From positions 1 to 29,186 of the forward strand of contig JAJZOK010000110.1 of assembly GCA_021811525.1 (NCBI GenBank): DNA of 29,186 nt, in the 5' to 3' direction. Position 1 is the stretch's first letter; each line of letters starts with the position of its first letter. The stretch is from Thermoplasmata archaeon. GTDB lineage: Archaea > Thermoplasmatota > Thermoplasmata > Thermoplasmatales > Thermoplasmataceae. The position numbers were made by a program, and so were the translations under genes. The notes below the pieces were generated by a model. That model saw only the letters and a list, made by a program, of their open reading frames with translations. It searched no databases and was not told where the DNA came from. Positions 1 to 6,513 of the stretch are shown in pieces.

Positions 1-2
1 GG

Positions 3-278
3 GTGAAGAAGGAATCAGTGTGGGTAATTTATGTGATTGAAAGCCTTCCAGCAGTTGTGGCAGCTATGCTGATTCCTTCAGGATTGCTGGTCAATGCCTC
101 TCTCTACCTTCTGGTAACATTTGTGTTTGTTCTTATTGGCCCGATGCTCATACTGGGCATAATAGGGAAAAGCAGCAGGATAATGGGAGAACTTGCAAAC
201 AGAAAGGCATATCAGGCCATCTACTGGACTACGTTTGGTGCTATAATTTCAACGGCCCTCATATCATTGGCTTTTTAA
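3..278 (+). CDS. C-terminal fragment of Nramp-like metal ion transporter (5' end outside window)
   Basis: The 91 residues visible are mostly hydrophobic and contain about three membrane spans. The segment around residues 55-70 (KSSRIMGELANRK) resembles the cytoplasmic loop before the last helix of Nramp-family Mn2+/Fe2+ transporters, where MGE followed by a basic stretch is typical. The reading frame is open to the window edge, so the GTG at position 3 is probably internal and the real start lies upstream. The gene ends in TAA only about five bases before a decayed hicB copy, so it marks the border between chromosome and mobile-element debris. The family is inferred from one short motif and the topology; another multi-span transporter remains possible. 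Confidence 0.55.
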   Translation: MKKESVWVIYVIESLPAVVAAMLIPSGLLVNASLYLLVTFVFVLIGPMLILGIIGKSSRIMGELANRKAYQAIYWTTFGAIISTALISLAF

Positions 279-282
279 AAAA

Positions 283-496
283 AGTAATATGCTGTTGTCT
301 TAGAACCACAGGTAGAAGGCGGTTACTCCGTGAAGGTACCTGCATTTCCCGGTTGCATATCAGAATGAGATTCCGCTGAAGTGGCGTTGAAAAACATCAA
401 AGATAAAGATGAGATCTGCAGATATACTGCAAGCCTCAGGAAACATGGGGAACCAATTACGGTTGAAATATTGGTGAAAGTCCCATGGACGCCTAA
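283..496 (+). pseudogene. Decayed HicB antitoxin gene
   Basis: This stretch aligns over its whole length with the intact hicB at 3129-3338, including the shared codons for LEPQ, PGCISE, NIKD and LRKHGEP. It is dead: the start codon is lost, the GGA of SEGD has become TGA (near 388), there are extra bases after the NIKD codons (near 403), and one base is missing near 484, which shifts the frame before the old stop. The order with the following hicA copy is the same as in the intact pair. It is best read as a relic of a related, older element. Confidence 0.85.
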
Positions 497-713
497 ATTG
501 GCAGTCCTTTCAGGATAGGATGTAATAAAGGCCCTAACAAGAATTGGATTTTAAATAGGCCATCAACTAGGAAGGCACATAATTTTGCGGAAAGAGAAGA
601 GGTCGGTGTGTACTGTTTCAGTGCCAAACCACAATGAACTGAAAGCTGGCACTTTGAGGGCCACCGTCAATCAAGCTGGCCTTAATGTTGGGGAATTTTC
701 AAGACTTATCCTA
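489..713 (+). pseudogene. Decayed HicA toxin gene
   Basis: It aligns with the intact hicA at 3331-3552 from the PKLPVLSG start region to the end. The start codon has changed from ATG to ACG, and there are in-frame stops near 514 (TAG for TCT) and 552 (TAA for TCA). The GSH triplet of the intact toxin reads G-R-H here. The block for VSVPNHxELKxGTLR is still well preserved, which suggests fairly recent decay. A 62-residue open frame from 585 to 773 is just the surviving 3' part and is unlikely to be translated. Confidence 0.85.
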
Positions 714-770
714 TGTCCCAGTCAAATTGGAGGAACGGCCTATTTAAGAGAAAAAGCGGAACTCTGGCAG

Positions 771-820
771 TAAAAAAGAACCTAAAACTAATACGGCATG
801 GGGTCCTAGAGATATAGCTT
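771..820. other. Remnant attachment site of an older related element
   Basis: Bases 771-802 match 12026-12057, the right arm of the intact element plus the first bases of the tRNA-Pro 3' end, at 29 of 32 positions. The next about 17 bases still resemble the tRNA 3' end (gagat core) but with many changes. This is the layout expected at the right end of an earlier element after a second element inserted into the same tRNA gene: the arm survives and the redundant tRNA piece decays. Confidence 0.7.
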
Positions 821-855
821 GCAACAGCTGATTTTTCACGCATTGAGTTGGTATC

Positions 856-1269
856 TCATCCAGTTATCACAACATCACATTCTTCTCTCAGTTTCTCTAG
901 AATCATTATGATCTCTTTTTCCGGCCTGAAGTAAACAGAGAGGCCCATGAGCTTCGCAAGTCCCAGAGAGTAGCAGTCTCCAATGGAGATTGAGTATCGG
1001 CATTTTAATTCAGCCGCAAGGTCATGAACCCCTTCGTGCGATACAATTTTTAAAAGATTGGAGGCTAATAAATCATCTACGACCCTTCGCCCACTTTCTA
1101 CCCCAATTTTCCTGTATACAACATAACTGAGTTCAGTGAGTGACATTCTGGAAATATATGCATCTACAGAGTTATGGACTATCTTGTTATACAAATTTTC
1201 ATTCTTGCCGTCAAGAACATCCAGTAACACTCCAGTGTCCAGCACAATAGCATCAGGACTACTGCTCAT
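856..1269 (-). CDS. vapC: VapC-type PIN-domain toxin ribonuclease
   Basis: 137 residues, the usual size for a VapC toxin. The PIN-fold acidic residues are visible: D11 in the VLDTG motif, a Glu in SLTELSY (about residue 46), and the GDCYSLGLA block (about residue 98). In this family these residues coordinate Mg2+/Mn2+ for endoribonuclease activity, often on tRNA or rRNA. Its start overlaps the 3' end of the preceding antitoxin gene by 11 bases, the normal toxin-antitoxin arrangement. It lies between a decayed attachment site and attL, so it may be a leftover of an older insertion kept by addiction. The family is secure; the target RNA cannot be predicted. Confidence 0.85.
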   Translation of the reverse strand: MSSSPDAIVLDTGVLLDVLDGKNENLYNKIVHNSVDAYISRMSLTELSYVVYRKIGVESGRRVVDDLLASNLLKIVSHEGVHDLAAELKCRYSISIGDCYSLGLAKLMGLSVYFRPEKEIIMILEKLREECDVVITG

Positions 1270-1489
1270 CTTCTCTTCTTCCTTCGTTCAGATCTTGAGA
1301 TAAATCCAGTCCCCACAGTTGTTTTCTTACAGACTCGACCTTACTCATGTCGATTTCACTTCGTTTTAACAGATACTCAATAGCCTGGGCCAAAGTGACA
1401 TTTTTTCCGGATTCAATCTGGATCTTGGATGCAAGTCTTAACAACTTTTCCTTTGTTTGCTTAGGAACTTTGATGGTGGTAGACTCCAT
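1259..1489 (-). CDS. vapB: VapB-type antitoxin
   Basis: 76 residues. The N-terminus (STTIKVPKQTKEKLLRLA) has the strand-helix pattern of a ribbon-helix-helix DNA-binding domain. The acidic C-terminal tail (LSQDLNEGRREDEQ) is the part that would wrap around the toxin. It precedes vapC and overlaps it, so both are made from one transcript. The ATG at 1489 sits about 26 bases after a TATA-like stretch (around 1515-1523 on the minus strand), so the mRNA is probably leaderless. Repeats around the start suggest autoregulation. Confidence 0.85.
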   Translation of the reverse strand: MESTTIKVPKQTKEKLLRLASKIQIESGKNVTLAQAIEYLLKRSEIDMSKVESVRKQLWGLDLSQDLNEGRREDEQ

Positions 1490-1525
1490 ATACCGAGTAT
1501 ACCGAAAGAGTACAAATATATACCT
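1489..1525 (-). promoter_or_regulatory. vapBC promoter and likely operator
   Basis: On the plus strand the 7-base unit ATACCGA occurs at 1490-1496 and 1499-1505, 9 bases apart, and TATAC-cga-GTATA (1489-1501) is an inverted repeat touching the vapB start codon. An A/T-rich TATA-like box lies at about 1515-1523. A repressor bound here would cover the transcription start, consistent with VapB autoregulation. The role is inferred from position. Confidence 0.5.
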
Positions 1526-1590
1526 TTTTATCTAGTAGGTGTAGTAAGGCTCACTGATGTAATGGGGTGTCTCCGTCAAATGTGATTCAC

Positions 1591-1617
1591 TCCCGATGCA
1601 AGAAAACAAAATCGGGA
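1591..1617. repeat. Hairpin-forming inverted repeat
   Basis: TCCCGAT (1591-1597) pairs perfectly with ATCGGGA (1611-1617) around a 13-base A-rich loop. It lies in the gap between vapB and attL, which contains no convincing gene. It may be a terminator or an element remnant. Confidence 0.45.
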
Positions 1618-1649
1618 AACCAGGGATTAGAGCCGGTTGAAAATGTTGA

Positions 1650-1683
1650 TGCAGTGTCAAATCCATATGGGACCGACACTGCA
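1650..1683. repeat. Inverted repeat beside attL containing an extra att fragment
   Basis: TGCAGTGTC (1650-1658) and GACACTGCA (1675-1683) are a perfect 9-base inverted repeat. The loop carries TATGGGACC, the start of the att core. The 10-base string tatgggaccg at 1666-1675 recurs at 1687-1696, exactly 21 bases (two helical turns) further on. Confidence 0.55.
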
Positions 1684-1686
1684 CTC

Positions 1687-1709
1687 TATGGGACCGTTGA
1701 GATTTGAAC
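1687..1709. repeat. attL, left copy of the 23-base tRNA-Pro 3' end repeat
   Basis: The 23 bases from tatgggaccg to tttgaac are identical to 12052-12074, which form the 3' end of the intact tRNA-Pro gene (acceptor strand and T arm). Identity stops abruptly on both sides. A lone tRNA 3' end next to an integrase gene is the standard mark of site-specific integration into a tRNA gene. Confidence 0.9.
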
Positions 1710-1757
1710 CATATAGGGTTTAGGAACTATTAAATAGACTCTAGCCTTCTTATCTAC

Positions 1758-3074
1758 ATGGCAGGTCCTGCAAAGAAGTATGAAAATCTGATGAAAAGCA
1801 AGGATGTTAGGCGATGGTATGATGAAATGTCAAGGTCTTCCAGGATCACAGCTGATACTTATCTTAGAAGGTTGGGCTCATTCTGTGTTTCTGTTAGAAA
1901 TTCCCCTCATGGTCTTCTGGTCCTTGATGATAAGGCCATAACTGACCTCATAAGTGATGAAATCACTTCGATGGAAAAAAGAGGCCTTGCAGGAAGCTAT
2001 ATTTTATCAACTGTTAAAGCGGTCAAATCCTGGCTTGCGCATAATGACAGGAAGTTAACCAGGAAGATGAAAATCAAGGATCCTGACGGTGCTCCTACAC
2101 TCAAGGATGAAAGGATCCCTACAGCTGAGGAGTTGAAGAAGATCTTCGCATCCGGGGACCCAAGGGCCAGAGCTGCATGCGTCCTTATGGCCCAGTCTGG
2201 AATGAGGCCTGAAGTCATCGGGAACTACATGGGGGAAGATGGCCTCAAATTGTCAGATATCCCGGATCTTGAAATCCTGGAAAATTCTGTGAATTTCAGA
2301 AAGATTCCGGCCATGGTTGTTGTCAGGCCTGAATTGAGCAAAGCAAAGCATCAGTATATCACGTTCCTGGGAAATGAAGGCTGCTTTTACCTCAAGGCCT
2401 ACATTGAAGAGCGGTTAAGTGAAGGTGAAAATATATCCAGAGATTCCCCAATTGTGGTCCCTGCCAAATTCAGCTTGAGGTCCCAGTCTTCGTTCATAAG
2501 GACCATAAACATAGGCGATATAGTGAGGCAGGCCATAAGGAAGGCAGGCTTTGGCTGGAGGCCTTATGTCTTGAGGGCCTACTTTGACACTCAGCTCCTC
2601 ATGGCAGAATCAAAGGGTCTGATAATGAGGGACTACAGGGCCTTTTTTATGGGGCACAAAGGGGACATTGAGCACAGATACACTGTGAACAAACACATGC
2701 TGCCTGAAGATCTTATTGAAGACATGAGATCTTCTTATGAAAAATCTCTGGGGTTCCTTGAAACTGAAAAGACGGGAATAAAAGAGGAGGACTCGATCAA
2801 GATACAGAGGGATACTGCAATTTTCATAATGGAGACTGCATTCAAAATGAAACTCACGGATGAACAGAAGGAAGAACTAATTTCGCTCAACATTGCTGAC
2901 CTGCAAAAACGATTAGGGGAGATATTCCAGGACCAGAAAGCCCAAGAACTGAACAATGGCAATAAGCACAAGACCATACCCGAAAGAGACTTGGAGACAT
3001 ATCTCAACAAAGGATGGGAACTTGTTCAAATATACCCTAGGGGAGACAAGGCTGTGATCAAACTTCCCGCGTGA
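1758..3074 (+). CDS. int: Tyrosine recombinase (integrase) of the element
   Basis: 438 residues. The first about 115 residues are helical and fit a SAM-like core-binding domain. The catalytic domain shows the first Arg in SGMRPEV (about residue 150), the second box PYVLRAYFDT (about 268; Tyr stands where many family members have His), the GHKGD His (about 300), and the nucleophile Tyr in HRYTVNK (about 308). A C-terminal extension ends in a small segment (DLETYLNKGWELVQIYP) that I recall from other archaeal integrases. A TATA-like box (attaaatag, near 1730) is about 26 bases before the ATG, so the mRNA is likely leaderless. It starts 48 bases inside attL and should catalyse insertion and excision at tRNA-Pro. 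Confidence 0.9.
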   Translation: MAGPAKKYENLMKSKDVRRWYDEMSRSSRITADTYLRRLGSFCVSVRNSPHGLLVLDDKAITDLISDEITSMEKRGLAGSYILSTVKAVKSWLAHNDRKLTRKMKIKDPDGAPTLKDERIPTAEELKKIFASGDPRARAACVLMAQSGMRPEVIGNYMGEDGLKLSDIPDLEILENSVNFRKIPAMVVVRPELSKAKHQYITFLGNEGCFYLKAYIEERLSEGENISRDSPIVVPAKFSLRSQSSFIRTINIGDIVRQAIRKAGFGWRPYVLRAYFDTQLLMAESKGLIMRDYRAFFMGHKGDIEHRYTVNKHMLPEDLIEDMRSSYEKSLGFLETEKTGIKEEDSIKIQRDTAIFIMETAFKMKLTDEQKEELISLNIADLQKRLGEIFQDQKAQELNNGNKHKTIPERDLETYLNKGWELVQIYPRGDKAVIKLPA

Positions 3075-3128
3075 AATTATAATCTCCAGGGAGGAAATCT
3101 TTATCTCATAATCTTCTATTGTATATTT

Positions 3129-3338
3129 GTGAAATACACTGTTGTCCTGGAACCACAGGAAGAGGGTGGTTACACCGTGACAGTACCTGCTCTTCCAGGT
3201 TGCATATCAGAAGGAGATACCGTTGAGGAGGCTTTGAACAACATCAAAGATGCGATCAGCGGATATATTGCAAGTCTCCGGAAACATGGTGAACCAATTC
3301 CGGTTGAAACATCGGTGGAAGTTCCCATAGATGCCTAA
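3129..3338 (+). CDS. hicB: HicB-type antitoxin
   Basis: 69 residues starting with GTG. It shows the HicB partial RNase H-like fold: YTVVLEPQEEGGYTVTVPALPGC, then the SEGDTVEEAL turn and the NIKDAI helix. It lacks an added C-terminal DNA-binding domain, so it is the short form. The stop overlaps the hicA start by 8 bases. A TATA-like stretch near 3100-3106 puts transcription at or near the GTG. HicB should bind and inhibit HicA. A decayed copy of the same pair lies at 283-713. Confidence 0.88.
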   Translation: MKYTVVLEPQEEGGYTVTVPALPGCISEGDTVEEALNNIKDAISGYIASLRKHGEPIPVETSVEVPIDA

Positions 3339-3552
3339 ATTGCCAGTACTTTCAGGCTCTGACGTTGTTAAGGCCCTTACACGAATTGGGTTCTCAATAG
3401 ACCATCAAACAGGAAGCCACATGATTTTACGGAAAGAGAACCCAGCACTTACGGTTTCGGTACCAAACCACAAGGAACTAAAAACTGGCACTTTGAGGTC
3501 TATCATCAAGCAGGCCCGCCTCACGATAGACGAATTCACCCGGCTTCTCTAA
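3331..3552 (+). CDS. hicA: HicA-type mRNA interferase toxin
   Basis: 73 residues with the double-stranded-RNA-binding-like HicA fold. Visible marks are LSGSDVVKALTRIGF, the TGSH motif with the catalytic His (about residue 30), the VSVPNHKELKTGTLRSI block, and the final DEFTRLL. Members of this family cleave mRNA ribosome-independently when free of HicB. The antitoxin-first order and the 8-base overlap are seen directly. In the element it probably acts as a stability module. Confidence 0.9.
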   Translation: MPKLPVLSGSDVVKALTRIGFSIDHQTGSHMILRKENPALTVSVPNHKELKTGTLRSIIKQARLTIDEFTRLL

Positions 3553-3802
3553 TATATCAATTAACTTCAAAGAATGGCCTTTTCCATTCAACTTTCTTAA
3601 TCAATTATTACATGAAAAGTTGGAAGTGGTGGAAAAAGAGGACATAATCGCTTGGGGAGTCTGAGAAATATAAGGAAAATTGTGCTGTCCTCCTGGGTGT
3701 CCTCAGGTGTCCTTGAGGACAAGGCTTTCTCAAACATTCAATTCAGCAATGTAGTGACATCCTCACTGCCCTAATGGATGGATATCTCCCGCCAAATTCT
3801 TT
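3553..3802. other. Non-coding stretch after hicA with TGTCCT repeats
   Basis: I see no convincing gene here. TGTCCT occurs at 3686-3691, 3698-3703 and 3708-3713, and its reverse complement AGGACA at 3716-3721; the last two form a 14-base palindrome. AGTGA-catcc-TCACT follows near 3754-3768. These could serve as protein-binding sites or a terminator for hicBA. Confidence 0.4.
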
Positions 3803-3904
3803 TCAAAGAAGTCCGAAAACCCAGGCCAGTCCTAAAACTCCAAAAGCAATCATGCCATAACCTACAGCCAATTTGAATTTTGACTTCTTCCTGGGATTAT
3901 TCAT
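3803..3904 (-). CDS. 33-residue single-span membrane micro-protein
   Basis: ATG at 3904 opens a frame of 33 codons. The product has a basic N-terminus (NNPRKKSKFK) and one hydrophobic segment (about residues 12-33), so it would sit in the membrane with its N-terminus inside. A GGTGA ribosome binding site lies about ten bases before the ATG. Two other proteins of the same design are encoded upstream on the same strand (4285-4401, 4418-4537). Function is unknown. Confidence 0.55.
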   Translation of the reverse strand: MNNPRKKSKFKLAVGYGMIAFGVLGLAWVFGLL

Positions 3905-4284
3905 AAAATTATATTCACCCCCACAATATTAATTTTCCTTTTATTAGGCTCTGCTGTTCTTGTCTCCTTGGAGGCATTTAAGCCATTCCAGGTTGGTAGG
4001 TGACACCGGGACCGGGCCTTGAAATTTTCAAGGATCCTTTTCAATCGATCGACCATGGGGTGATACCCAGGGAACCCCTCTGCATTTGAAGGAAACCAAG
4101 GAAACTGCGACCGCTCTGAATTAATACCTTCCTTTAGAGTGGCAGTAGATGAGGCCAGGTCTGGGTTTCTCCTAGGAGATTACCAGGAAGACTTTCAGTG
4201 AAACCTTACAATTTATCGATATTGTAAGGGCAGGAGTTCTTACTCACAACCTATATGGGCTGAAAAAATTCAATAGCTGTAAAA
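3905..4284. other. Gene-free 380-base region with strong dyads
   Basis: No open frame here looks real. It holds a 17-base palindrome CCTTGAAA-t-TTTCAAGG (4017-4033) and a 9-base perfect inverted repeat CCTTACAAT/ATTGTAAGG (4204-4212/4221-4229). A TATA-like stretch near 3925-3940 could serve the 33-residue gene on the minus strand. The density of dyads fits a regulatory, replication or partition region, but this is inference. Confidence 0.45.
4204..4229. repeat. Perfect 9-base inverted repeat, 8-base loop
   Basis: CCTTACAAT and ATTGTAAGG enclose TTATCGAT. There is no adjacent T run of terminator type, so a binding site or an extruded hairpin is more likely. Confidence 0.55.
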
Positions 4285-4401
4285 TCAGAGAAGGCCTGAG
4301 AGCGCATAAACCAAAAGCGCGATAGACAGAGCAAGCCCTATGAAATCTATGGCTCCAGTATATGAGGTTCTTTTCTCTTCATGTTTTGGAGAGGTTTTCA
4401 T
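4285..4401 (-). CDS. 38-residue single-span membrane micro-protein
   Basis: The frame from ATG 4401 to TGA encodes a charged N-terminal half (KTSPKHEEKRTSYTG) followed by one hydrophobic segment (IDFIGLALSIALLVYALSGLL). It begins 16 bases after the stop of the next micro-protein gene upstream, so the two are probably cotranscribed. The ribosome binding site is weak. Charge plus a single helix resembles the other two small proteins here, without clear sequence identity. Function is unknown. Confidence 0.55.
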   Translation of the reverse strand: MKTSPKHEEKRTSYTGAIDFIGLALSIALLVYALSGLL

Positions 4402-4417
4402 AATTGTCAGCCATAAA

Positions 4418-4537
4418 CTAAGGGTGCAGAATGGCTGATACAATCAGGTAAATTCCAATCGCGCCGGATATACCGGCGATGATAAATCCTAGATTCGCTA
4501 TTGGATCCGATTGCTTACCTTTGTATTTTCCGCTCAT
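4418..4537 (-). CDS. 39-residue single-span membrane micro-protein
   Basis: ATG at 4537 lies about 25 bases after a good TATA box (TTATAAATAT on the minus strand, near 4558-4567), so the mRNA would be leaderless; this is the best evidence that the frame is used. The product has a polar N-terminus (SGKYKGKQSDPIA) and one hydrophobic helix (about residues 15-37). It is the first gene of the presumed three-gene micro-protein cluster. Function is unknown. Confidence 0.6.
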   Translation of the reverse strand: MSGKYKGKQSDPIANLGFIIAGISGAIGIYLIVSAILHP

Positions 4538-4935
4538 CAATAATTAAACCGCAGTCGATATTTATAATTATGGAAGTCTTCTATCAATTACCGTTGATCT
4601 TGGACCACACGTTAGGTGAGAGGGGCCCTTAGCAACCATGCGAACATTCCCGTCTGGCTGTGGCCAGAAAGATCTTCTATTGGTGTATTTAAACCAGGAG
4701 TGTCACCCAGGAGATCTCCGGAAAAATTGTGGCCAGATCTGAAACCCCTATACCCCTCTCTCATGAGATCGGTGTCAATTAGTGCGGTCCATGAAACACA
4801 AGAAAGTTATGCCTTTCACCAGAGGATAGTCAGAAGAACCAAGGTTTTAGGGCATTATCCCGTTATGCCGAACCGGAATAATGCACCCGGCAGGTTATGC
4901 ATTACCCTTATTTCCCCCTTCAGGGGTTATGCCTT
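4538..4935. promoter_or_regulatory. Repeat-rich control region upstream of the RHH/coiled-coil gene
   Basis: GTTATGC occurs at 4806-4812, 4862-4868, 4894-4900 and 4926-4932, the last three spaced exactly 32 bases apart. Other structure: TGTGGCCAGA twice (4659-4668, 4728-4737), the palindrome GGAGATCTCC (4710-4719), TCTGGC/GCCAGA (4653-4668), and TAATGCA/TGCATTA (4879-4904). A weak TATA (ccttattt, about 4906-4913) would start transcription at about 4935, so the last GTTATGC lies over the start site. A 107-residue open frame across this region is not credible as a gene. Confidence 0.6.
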
Positions 4936-5877
4936 ATGACCGAATCCATAAGAACAACAGTATCTATCCCGCAGGACCTGAAGAGTTACCTTGAGGAAAA
5001 CAACATCAATGCGTCTCAGCTCCTTCAGGACGCAATCAAGGCCAGAAGGCAGGAAGGCAGCCTGCCTGACTGGTACTACTCTGATGAGCTCCCAAGGAAA
5101 GAAGAACTTATTAGGTTCATCCGGAGCGTTCACGACAGCGACGAAGGCATAAGGAGATTGCAGTACTTCTACCACCGTCTCACATCTGAATTTGACCAGG
5201 AAGATACCAAGGTTGAATCGTTGAGAAATTTCATTGTGGACCTTGCCAACCCCAACCATCCCAGCTATTCAGAAATACTCAGAAAATCGCTGGAACATGA
5301 TGTCATTCTAAGGGATGAGATCTTCGGGGATTCTGGCCTGATTGAACAGAAGGAAAAACTTCTGGCAGAAATTGATGAGCTGCAGAACAGGAAATTTTCT
5401 GAACAGAATATCCTCAATGAAACAATCAGGAAACTCAGTTCGCAGATTACAGACAGCAACCGGACAATCGCATTTCTGAAAGAGAAGATTGAGACCTCCG
5501 AAAGTGAACTCAAGGCCCTTGAGGACCAGGCTTACAAAATGGAAGTGAAGCTTGGGGAATACAGGAGCATTGAGAAGGTCCTTGGTGAAAATGCATCACT
5601 TAAGCAGAAGATATCTAGTTTGGAATCGGAAATGAATGAGCAGAAGAATAGGCTCATGGCCAGAATTTCAGAGCTTGAGAAATCGCTTAAGGAAGTCCAG
5701 ATGAAATATGAGGACGCAACGGAAGGTTTCGTTCCCCTGAGCCAGGCCAACACTGTGTACCTGTTCAAGTCCGTATCGAAGGCCATGAAGAGGGCACTTC
5801 GCAGTAAATATTCGGCCTACAAGGTTGTTGGTGATGATACCTTCCTGAAGATTGAAAACTACAAAATTTCAAGGTAA
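4936..5877 (+). CDS. Ribbon-helix-helix plus coiled-coil protein, possible partition or regulatory factor
   Basis: 313 residues. The start (SIRTTVSIPQDLKSYLEENNINASQLLQDAI) has the strand-helix-helix pattern of an RHH DNA-binding domain. A helical middle part is followed by a long heptad-rich coiled coil (about residues 135-260) and a small C-terminal domain (LFKSVSKAMKRALRSKYSAYKVV). I chose ATG 4936, which overlaps the last GTTATGC repeat, because the RHH strand follows directly. A DNA-binding dimer with a long rod, next to its own set of direct repeats, is the layout of a centromere-binding or autorepressing plasmid protein. No ParA partner was found, so the partition role is a guess. Confidence 0.75.
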   Translation: MTESIRTTVSIPQDLKSYLEENNINASQLLQDAIKARRQEGSLPDWYYSDELPRKEELIRFIRSVHDSDEGIRRLQYFYHRLTSEFDQEDTKVESLRNFIVDLANPNHPSYSEILRKSLEHDVILRDEIFGDSGLIEQKEKLLAEIDELQNRKFSEQNILNETIRKLSSQITDSNRTIAFLKEKIETSESELKALEDQAYKMEVKLGEYRSIEKVLGENASLKQKISSLESEMNEQKNRLMARISELEKSLKEVQMKYEDATEGFVPLSQANTVYLFKSVSKAMKRALRSKYSAYKVVGDDTFLKIENYKISR

Positions 5878-5900
5878 TCTCCAGATACATTGCTTCAAAA

Positions 5901-5912
5901 TTCAGGCCTGAA
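5901..5912. repeat. 12-base perfect palindrome between convergent genes
   Basis: TTCAGGCCTGAA sits in the 48-base gap where the plus-strand RHH/coiled-coil gene meets the end of the minus-strand operon. It may help end transcription from both sides, though no T run follows. Confidence 0.4.
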
Positions 5913-5925
5913 ATTTCCGGTATAA

Positions 5926-6138
5926 TTACTCAATGTTCCTGCTGAATACTATAATTTCAGATATCAGGTGCATGAGCCGTTGCAGGTGTTGTTTTGCATC
6001 ATGCCCGGATTCATAGAGGAGCTCATCGTGTCCGGAGGCCGCATATTCAATGAACAGGTCCAGCTTTTCCATGGCATCCGATCTTTCTTCTATGAGAGAG
6101 CGGAGTTTTTCCCTGTATTCGTCAATGGTAACGGACAT
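5926..6138 (-). CDS. Small helical protein of unknown function, last gene of the element operon
   Basis: 70 residues, starting at the ATG that overlaps the preceding stop codon as TAATG (6136-6140). That overlap is why I reject the longer frame starting at 6210. The protein is predicted all-helical and charged (TIDEYREKLRSLIEERSDAMEKLDLF), with a second half rich in His (SGHDELLYESGHDAKQHLQRLMH). I do not recognise a family. Confidence 0.6.
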   Translation of the reverse strand: MSVTIDEYREKLRSLIEERSDAMEKLDLFIEYAASGHDELLYESGHDAKQHLQRLMHLISEIIVFSRNIE

Positions 6139-6404
6139 TACGGCATGATGCCCCTTTTCTTTTCTCTTTTCCAAAGCCTGTAAGCTGTGGCCAGGTTTCC
6201 CATATTCCATCTTGCAGCCCTGAGATGCCTGAAGCCAGGCATCCCCTGAATATCACAGGACCATGCGTTGAGATCGTCAAGGTCCGTGAACTTCCTGCCT
6301 GTGTTCTTTTCGTATGCTTTTACCAGCTTGTCGAACCTTATCACTGACTTCTTGCAGCCTGGAGACTGGAAGAAATCATCCAGTGTTACTGTTTCAGTCA
6401 TCAT
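6138..6404 (-). CDS. Unknown 88-residue protein
   Basis: Start taken at ATG 6404 (ATG 6401 is equally possible), inside the end of the preceding small gene and after a GGGAG ribosome binding site about nine bases away. Visible features are the segment FFQSPGCKKSVIRFDKLVKAY and a basic C-terminus (RLWKREKKRG). Two Cys residues are present but no CxxC. A longer frame from 6443 would overlap the acidic small gene more deeply. I do not recognise a family. Confidence 0.6.
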   Translation of the reverse strand: MMTETVTLDDFFQSPGCKKSVIRFDKLVKAYEKNTGRKFTDLDDLNAWSCDIQGMPGFRHLRAARWNMGNLATAYRLWKREKKRGIMP

Positions 6405-6513
6405 CAGGTTCATCTCCCGGATCTCCTGGGAGAAACGGTTCATCTATCGGGATCCTGTTGTCATCAGGAATGAATGGGTGCTTCCTTTCAGGCTCTAACG
6501 GATTTGTGAACAT
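6394..6513 (-). CDS. 39-residue acidic, proline-rich small protein
   Basis: The ATG at 6513 is preceded by GAGG at 7 bases, and the frame runs to a TGA at 6394-6396 that overlaps the next gene's start. It encodes MFTNPLEPERKH, a Pro-rich middle and the tail GDPGDEPDDD. It overlaps the end of the Cys-rich gene by 26 bases and fills what would otherwise be a gap in a tightly packed operon. Evidence is the ribosome binding site and the stop/start overlap only. Confidence 0.45.
   Translation of the reverse strand: MFTNPLEPERKHPFIPDDNRIPIDEPFLPGDPGDEPDDD

Noticed and set aside
585..773. 62-residue plus-strand frame
   Set aside because: It is the 3' remainder of the decayed hicA plus read-through, with no start signals.
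3566..3765. 47-codon minus-strand frame near the TGTCCT repeats
   Set aside because: No start signals, repeat-driven sequence, no protein-like pattern.
4616..4939. 107-residue open frame on the plus strand
   Set aside because: It runs through the GTTATGC repeats and palindromes, has no TATA or ribosome binding site of note, odd composition, and overlaps the better start at 4936.
6138..6443. Longer version of the 88-residue gene starting at 6443
   Set aside because: The small acidic frame has a better ribosome binding site in this stretch, and ATG 6404 follows GGGAG at a normal distance.
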